Shown: in pieces, positions 58,172 through 64,000 of the stretch
Numbering within the stretch: position 1 is the first letter of the stretch
Layout: each line of letters begins with the position of its first letter
Origin: Megalobrama amblycephala
Lineage: Eukaryota > Chordata > Actinopteri > Cypriniformes > Xenocyprididae
Direction of reading: 5' to 3'
DNA: 64,000 nucleotides
Assembly (NCBI RefSeq): GCF_018812025.1
Contig: NC_063052.1
Coordinates: 15,787,686 to 15,851,685, forward strand
Translations under genes and position numbers: made by a program
Notes under the pieces: generated by a model
What the model saw: only the letters and a program-made list of their open reading frames with translations
Told to the model about the DNA's origin: nothing
Database searches by the model: none

Positions 58172-59724
58172 CCCTCTGGAGTCTGAGGCTGATTTGGGGC
58201 CTGGAGAAGTTTTGACATGCCCTGACATTTGTGCTTTTTTCAGTTGTTCATAAACATATTAATGACACAAGTGTCATTACACTGTATTCAGCACAAACTA
58301 GGCTACCATAATATGTGAGGAACATGTGTGTACATGTTTGTGTTTTTGAAGGAATAACGTTTATGCGTGGTTACTGAAAAAACAAAAAACTTAAGTCACT
58401 GATATAAGGCCAATAAAAGTATATTAAATCTGTGTTCACAAGACTTTTGGGTATTGAAGGTTGTAGACTAGAGTTTTTGCTTCAAAATTATGTAAAAATT
58501 ATGCTGACTACTCTTTCATTTATAACAATATACTGATTTAGCTTTTGTAAGACACTTTTTGCCAAGAAACACGGTATGCGAGGAGGCGTGAATCTCCATG
58601 AATAATGGCTCATTCTCACCTGTGAAGACAAAAGAATTGAATAGTAATGACCTGAAAAGACTTGCATATTAATGAGGCATTTCAGTCAGGTAGGCTGTGA
58701 AAAAAAACTTCTGTGATGTCTCAAGCTCATCATGGTATATGAAACATACAGAAAAATTTTATTACAATATAAAATAATGGTTTTATATTATACTTTAAAA
58801 TATAATGTATTTCTGTGATGCAAAGAGTCTGAATATAGGCTTTTAGTTTAAAAGCATGCACATTTGGAGAAATATAGGATTCTCATATGTTTATGTCAAT
58901 TTTCTATACAGAGGAGTTATTTTTTATTTAATATTCATTGTTATCTCTATGAGCGCTGGTGTTTGCAATTCATACTGCAGCCGGAGGGCGCTCTGTGCAT
59001 TTTAGTCCACAAATTCACCTAAGAAGAAGACGATATTCCATGAATGGTGTTTACCAATTCATACTACAGCCGGAGGGCGCTAAAGAAACAAAAACTCACT
59101 TAAAACTTATCAATAGAAGAAAACAAACAGGAATTTACTGAATGTCTTCCAGAGATCGCTAACCATGGCTTTTTCATCCAGATAAACAATTTTCAAGGCA
59201 ATAAATACACGATTGAGATGATGAATGCATGTGTTGTCTCTGAATTTGCCTGTGAATAGCGCTGGCTCCGTGGGTGTGGCCGCATTAGTGGGTAATGAGC
59301 TGAATCACGGACTTCTGACATGGCTCTCTTTTCATACAGATTACATAAACACAGAATGTTTGTTTTCGATTTGACTTGCACGATTTAAAACCTGACATTT
59401 CAACGTTTTGTTAGACATAAGTATGAATTTTTTGTGATTAGTATTCACTAAGTTACACTTCATTTTCTGAGAACTATCAGATTGGACTTCGTTCAGAGGG
59501 AGATGAGAGATCACGCATCATGTTAGTTTTCTTTATTTTACAAAAAGCACAACATTTTGTTTTTACTCTGAGTGTATACAAATACAAGGAGATATTCTAT
59601 AGTTTCAATTGATGTATTACTTATGTCTCTATGACAAAAAATGACAGAGTATTTTAAGTCTGTTTTGCTGCAATGTGAAAAAAAACCTGCAAAACGCGCC
59701 GGCGCGTTTTTAGACCTCAGAGTG
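58172..59724 (-). mobile_element. TTAA-family non-autonomous element, complete copy (1553 bp)
   Basis: TTAA at 58168-58171 and 59725-59728. Copy A keeps the intact empty site with a single TTAA at 40251-40254 (gattttaattcataatttg). It is similar throughout to 45809-47366 but has a different-armed terminal palindrome at 59691-59710. Confidence 0.93.
59691..59710. repeat. Variant subterminal palindrome of the TTAA element
   Basis: Perfect 20-bp palindrome aaaacgcgccggcgcgtttt. It shares the cgccggcg core with the other copies, but both arms are different. Confidence 0.95.
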
Positions 59725-60520
59725 TTAATTCATAATTTGCAGTTTTACTTATATTAAAAAAATAGCGCTGACCTGCACTTTTTATCGATTTCAATCTTTT
59801 GAGTGAAATAGTCTAGTACTGAAAAAAGACAATATTGCAGTCAAGTACAATTTTATAAAATATTTGTCAGAGCAAGACACTTAAAACTTTTGCTGCTTCT
59901 TCAGTTTACTTATTTGAAATGAGTTGCAACATTTGATTTTATTGCACACTATTCACTTAAAATTGTAAATGAAAGTTAATGTATCATGCTTTTGAGTTGG
60001 GATAACATGAATCATTTTTATTGACATCTAAACTGGACAGTGGATATTCCAGCATGCTCTGTGTGGGATTGGATTGAAAAGCTAAACTCAAAACATTCAT
60101 TCTTGTCAGTATATTATGACCTTACAATTCAAATTAACTGACAATCTCTAAACAAAACACTTTGTTAGTGTGAATTTCTTGAACAGGATTTGAGTTGAAT
60201 ACCATTTACTGATCAGTGTAATAATTGTTATGCTAACATTTCAATATTAAAATAATAATATCATTATTTATGCTTCTATATCACAACACTTTTCCTGGCA
60301 TACAAGGAAAAATTATTAAAATATTGTTGGGTATTTTTGTAATGTCAGTATGAAAAGGATGTGTGCTCAATGTAAACATTACTTTTTCATTTGTGCAGTT
60401 TTATGTACTTTATGGTTGTGTTTACTTTTAATAAGGAAGAACATTAGCTTTCAGTAAACATAACATTGGCACGATGTACACAATTTACACTATCAAAAAT
60501 GAAAGACCACTTCTGTAACG

Positions 60521-60620
60521 TGTTACAACAGAGTTACAGAGGCAGAGGCACCGGAGGCAGAGATAAAAGCAGTAATGGTGGTTTATTGAGACAATCAGCA
60601 GAGCAACAGGTAAGTGAAGA
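60521..60620 (-). repeat. Gypsy-2 3' LTR, truncated
   Basis: Starts tgttacaacagag. The stretch to aacaggtaag matches the first 75-100 bp of the solo LTR at 34176. The rest of the LTR and the 3' end of pol are deleted at the junction. Confidence 0.75.
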
Positions 60621-61844
60621 CCACCACGGCGCCGGGAGTCCAGAATTTCACAAACAACGTAGGCAGTACCATCGTCCAGGATGAGTGGAAGGGGGGGCTC
60701 GACGGCTGCCATGTCAGGTTCTGTGGAGGGAAGAACAGAAGGGTGGTGAGTCTTTAATAGTGAAACATGAAAGGTAGGATGAATTCTCTTGTATTGTGCA
60801 GGGAGTTGAAGATGATATGTGACGGGGTTGATCTGTCGAAGGATGGTGAACGGGCCAATGAAGCGGGGACTCAGATTCTTGCAGGGCAGACGCATTCTGA
60901 TGTCTCTGGTGGACAGCCAGACCTTCTGCCCCGGTTGGTAGGTAGGAGCGTTGGAGTGCCGAAGGTCGGCTGTCATTCTGCGTCTGCGCAGGGCCCTCTG
61001 CAGTTGGTGGTGAGCTGAGTCCCATACCCTCTCGCTCTCCCGGAACCAGTAGTCGACTGCCGGAACGTTGGAGGGTTCCCCGTCCCAGGGGAACAGTGGG
61101 GGTTGGTAGCCGAGTACGCACTGGAAAGGAGTCAGTCCAGTTGTGGCTTGTCGGAGGGAGTTTTGTGCGTACTCGGCCCAACCCAGGTACTGGTTCCAGG
61201 AGTCCTGGTGGCCGTGTCAGAAGGTACGCAGGAAGCGGATGATCTCCTGGATCTTCCGTTCCGTCTGCCCGTTCGACTGAGGATGGTAACCGGACGACAG
61301 GCTGACGGTCACATCCAGGAGGGAGAAGAACGCCTTCCAGACACGGGAGATAAATTGGGGCCCTCTGTCAGAGACTATGTCTTCGGGGATTCCATAATGA
61401 CGAAAGACATTGTTGAACATTAGTTCTGCAGTAGTCATGGCGGTAGGTAGACCTCCCAGGGGAATCAAACGGCAGGCTTTGGAGAAGCGGTCTACGACTA
61501 CCAGGATGCACGTGTGACCATCAGACTCGGGAAGATCAGTGACGAAGTCCACCCCCAGGTGTGACCAGGGTCTCTCAGGAACGGGCAGAGGATTGAGCTT
61601 GCCGGTGGGAAGATGGCGGGGGCTCTTGGAGATGGCACTCCCTGCAGCCCTGCACGTACCTCCTGATGTCGTTGGCCATGTTGGGCCACCAGAAGCGCTG
61701 TTTAAGCAGCGAGAGGGTCTCACTGACCCCCGGGTGGCCAGTGCCAAGTGAAGAGTGAACGGAGTGCAGGAGTGGAGTGCATCGTGTCCATGTGATGTAC
61801 TGCAAGCCCTGGGGGCAACCCGGCAGAGTGCGTGAGGAGGCATT
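60621..61844 (-). pseudogene. Gypsy-2 integrase core and C-terminus
   Basis: From about 61700 down: [11 protein letters not shown] (first Asp), [13 protein letters not shown] (second Asp) and [12 protein letters not shown] (Glu). An in-frame TGA at 61217-61219 interrupts the core after this block, with the same frame continuing into the C-terminal domain ([33 protein letters not shown]). The chromodomain begins ([14 protein letters not shown]) but breaks after about 14 residues at the LTR junction. Confidence 0.86.
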
Positions 61845-62410
61845 GGAGGAGGGTAAGGTCTCTTCCGACCACTGGATGGGGCTCATGAAGATAGACTCAG
61901 GCAGAATAGTTTCGGGAGTTTCATTCCTTTCCTCTGGAGCATGGAGACGAGATAGAGCATCAGCCTTAATATTCTTGGAACCTGGACGATAGGATATGGA
62001 GAAATTGAACCGTGAAAAGAACATGGCCCATCGAGCTTGGCGAGGGTTGAGTCTCTTAGCAGCTTTCAGATACTCAAGGTTTTTATAATCAGTGAGAACT
62101 TGGAAGGGATGGTTAGCCCCCTCCAACCAATGCCTCCACTCTTCCAGGGCAAGCTTGACTGCCAGGAGTTCACGGTCACCGATGTCATAGTTGACCTCCG
62201 CCGGGTTGAGCTTGCGGGAGAAGAAGGCACATGGATGGAGTCTACTTGGTGTCCCCTGCTGCTGCGACAAGACCGCTCCCACTCCGGTGGTGGAGGCGTC
62301 CACCTCCACGACGAATGGCAGATCCAGGTTTGGGTGGACGAGGAGGGGAGCGGTGGTGAAGGCTTTCTTGAGGGTTGGAGGACCTCCGCAACATGGTGGC
62401 GATGTTCTGC
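61575..62410 (-). pseudogene. Gypsy-2 RNase H and integrase zinc-binding domain
   Basis: In a different frame from the parts before and after. RNase H: EVDASTTGVGAVLSQQQG (catalytic Asp), DRELLAVKLALEEW, LTDYKNLEYL and KADALSRLH. Then the HHCC domain, with [18 protein letters not shown] and CRECH. Two opposing frame changes (near 62410 and near 61650) restore the original frame for the integrase core. Confidence 0.86.
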
Positions 62411-64000
62411 CAAGCTCCGGGAGTAGATGAGGATGTCGTCTATATACACCAGCACGAACTTATGGAGAAACTCCCGGAGCACCTCGTGGATGAAATCCTG
62501 GAATACGGAGGGGGCGTTGACCAGGCCATACGGCATTACCAGATATTCATAATGGCTGGTGGGCGTGACGAAGGCAGTCTTCCACTCGTCCCCCTCGCGT
62601 ATCCGAATGAGGTTGTACGCGCTGCGGAGGTCCAGCTTGGTGAACACAGTGGCACCGCGGAGATGTTCCAGGGCCGCTGGGACGAGGGGAAGTGGATACC
62701 AGAACTTGACAGTTATTTTGTTCAGTGAGCGATAGTCAATGCAGGGCCGCAAGCCTCCGTCCTTCTTTGCCACGAAGAAAAAGCTTGAAGCAGCAGGGGA
62801 AGTAGATGGGCGAATGTATCTTTGGTTAAGGGCCTCTTTGATGTATTCCTCCATGGCCTTCTCCTCCGGTACTGACAGGGGGTAGATGCATCCCCTAGGC
62901 ACTGGCTCACCCGGTAACAGATCGATGGCACAGTCCCATGGCCGGTGTGGAGGTAGCTTGGAGGCGCGTTGCGGGCTGAAGACATCACTGAAGGGGGCGT
63001 AGTCGGGTGGAATATCCACAGAGCGCTTTTCAACAGGACTTTCGATGGACGTGGCATTGATGGAGATGTTCTTGGAGAGAGGAGATCTTGGAACAGGAAG
63101 TACTGGGAAGCAGTTGGAGAAGCAGTGGTCGCCCCACTTCAGGACTTCGCCCGTGTGCCAAGAGATGGTGGGGCTGTGTTGTTCTAGCCATGGGTGCCCT
63201 AGAACCACGTCAGCGGTGGACTCCTCCAGAACCAGCAGATGGATGTTCTCCGTGTGAAGTATACCCACTTGTAGTTGAAGAGGTCCCACACATTGACGGA
63301 TCATCTTACGGCTTAGGGGTTTGCCTGTGATGGAGTGGACCTGGTAGTTAATCGGAGAAGGTGAGGTCTTGAGCTTGAGGTGTCGACAGAGGGCGCCGGA
63401 GAAGAAATTTCCTGCTGACCCTGAATCGAGGAGCGCCACCACTGGAACAGAGGCATTAGCAGCAGTAAGGTTTACTATAGTAGTGAGTGGTTTCATCTTT
63501 TGAATGGAGGGAATGATAGCACTCACCACAGGCTGAGGAGGACGAGTTGGGCATGTGGAGATTACATGCCCCGGAGATCCATAGTATAAGCACAGATTCA
63601 GGGTCAGCCTTCTCTGTCTTTCAGCAGATGTCAGACGGGAATTATCCACTTGCATGGGTTCACTTGCTGGTTCTGGAGAGCTGACAGGTTCGGACCGACG
63701 GAGGAGGGTCTTGGAAAGTGGCTGGCCCTGGTGCTCAAGGAGACACGACTGCATACGAGAACCCACGCGCATGGCGAGTTGGATAAAGCGTTCGAGTCCT
63801 ATGGAGTCCTCGTATGCAGCGAAATGCAACCGCACATTAGGCTCCAATCCTTGACGAAAGGTGGTGATGAGGGCTTGTTCATTCCATCCGCTGGTGGCGG
63901 CTAGCGTTCTGAACTGCAAGGCATAATCGTTAACGGTTTTATTTCTCTGTTTCAGATTGTACAGTTTCTCACCAGTTGAAGAATCAGCCAAAGGTTTTCC
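62411..64000 (-). pseudogene. Gypsy-2 gag C-terminus, protease and reverse transcriptase
   Basis: Open from the right edge of the window. Gag: the capsid-like LEPNVRLHFAAYEDSI block and a knuckle CLYYGSPGHVISTCP, where the second Cys of CCHC reads Tyr. Protease: LLDSGSAGNF. RT: YRSLNKITVKFWYPLPLV, FTKLDLRSAYNLIRI, MPYGLVNAPSVFQDFI and the active site VYIDDILIYS near 62430-62470. The frame is lost right after VAEVLQ, where the RT thumb/connection segment is missing and RNase H follows in another frame. Confidence 0.88.

Larger units (their letters stand above)
52812..60510 (+). repeat. Copy B of the duplicated segment, with two transposon insertions
   Basis: Collinear with copy A. Relative to copy A it lacks the LINE and TTAA element between 36023 and 39367, and it gains the piggyBac-like element (53420-57878) and a TTAA element (58172-59724). 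The segment itself is non-coding. Confidence 0.85.
60521..64000 (-). mobile_element. Gypsy chromovirus-type retrotransposon (Gypsy-2), runs off the right edge
   Basis: On the minus strand the order is gag (end), protease, RT, RNase H, integrase and a truncated chromodomain, followed at 60521-60620 by a truncated LTR of the same family as the solo LTR at 34176-34638. It is inserted in copy B near 60510. The 5' LTR lies beyond 64000. Confidence 0.88.

Noticed and set aside
1..64000. CRISPR arrays, bacterial operons, plasmid or phage features
   Set aside because: No spaced identical short repeats of the CRISPR kind, no prokaryotic gene layout; content is vertebrate with introns and eukaryotic transposons.

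Overview
This window reads as nuclear DNA of a bony fish, most likely a cypriniform (carp or zebrafish relative). The grounds are L2/Rex-type LINEs with the cyprinid-style 3' tail, an HE1-like tRNA SINE, DIRS-type tyrosine-recombinase retrotransposons, chromovirus-type Gypsy elements, Tol2-like hAT ends, an F-type lectin gene with vertebrate introns, and AT-rich intergenic DNA. No species can be named from the sequence alone.

Only one convincing host gene is present: a minus-strand, secreted, two-domain F-type lectin (fucolectin) gene. Its coding exons lie between 11239 and 8138, and two putative untranslated first exons lie near 13.8 and 13.6 kb. The reading frame is open across all splice junctions. 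Its surroundings (0-16.5 kb) hold old LINE fragments, local duplications, a SINE, a 536-bp fold-back element with a perfect 8-bp target duplication, a 365-bp MITE and a solo LTR.

From 16.7 to 32.6 kb there is a four-level nest. A DIRS fragment is followed by an L2-type LINE. That LINE is split by a 13-kb minus-strand Gypsy element with two LTRs and target duplication agtt. The left LTR of the Gypsy is split by another LINE, which is itself split by a 1267-bp solo LTR. The Gypsy gag-pol is split by a 2.1-kb Tol2-like hAT element that carries a further MITE.

From 32.6 to 60.5 kb the backbone is made of two copies of a diverged segment (copy A about 35.9-41.3 kb, copy B about 52.8-60.5 kb) and a family of about 1.55-kb non-coding TTAA elements present four to five times. 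A DIRS element (42.4-50.3 kb) lies inside another copy of the split LINE and is itself interrupted by an ORF1-only LINE. Copy B carries a piggyBac-like element with a three-exon but broken transposase gene, and a TTAA element. For the TTAA element copy A preserves the intact TTAA empty site; for the piggyBac-like element copy A keeps the homologous junction with one base changed. From 60.5 kb to the right edge runs a minus-strand chromovirus-type Gypsy element that leaves the window.

Every transposon coding region seen is damaged by stops, frameshifts or deletions, so none looks autonomous as written. I found no new enzymatic system. The most unusual signals are a terminal palindrome in the TTAA family whose arms change together between copies, the empty/filled site pairs between copies A and B, and a lectin gene whose two domains have lost canonical sugar-binding residues.
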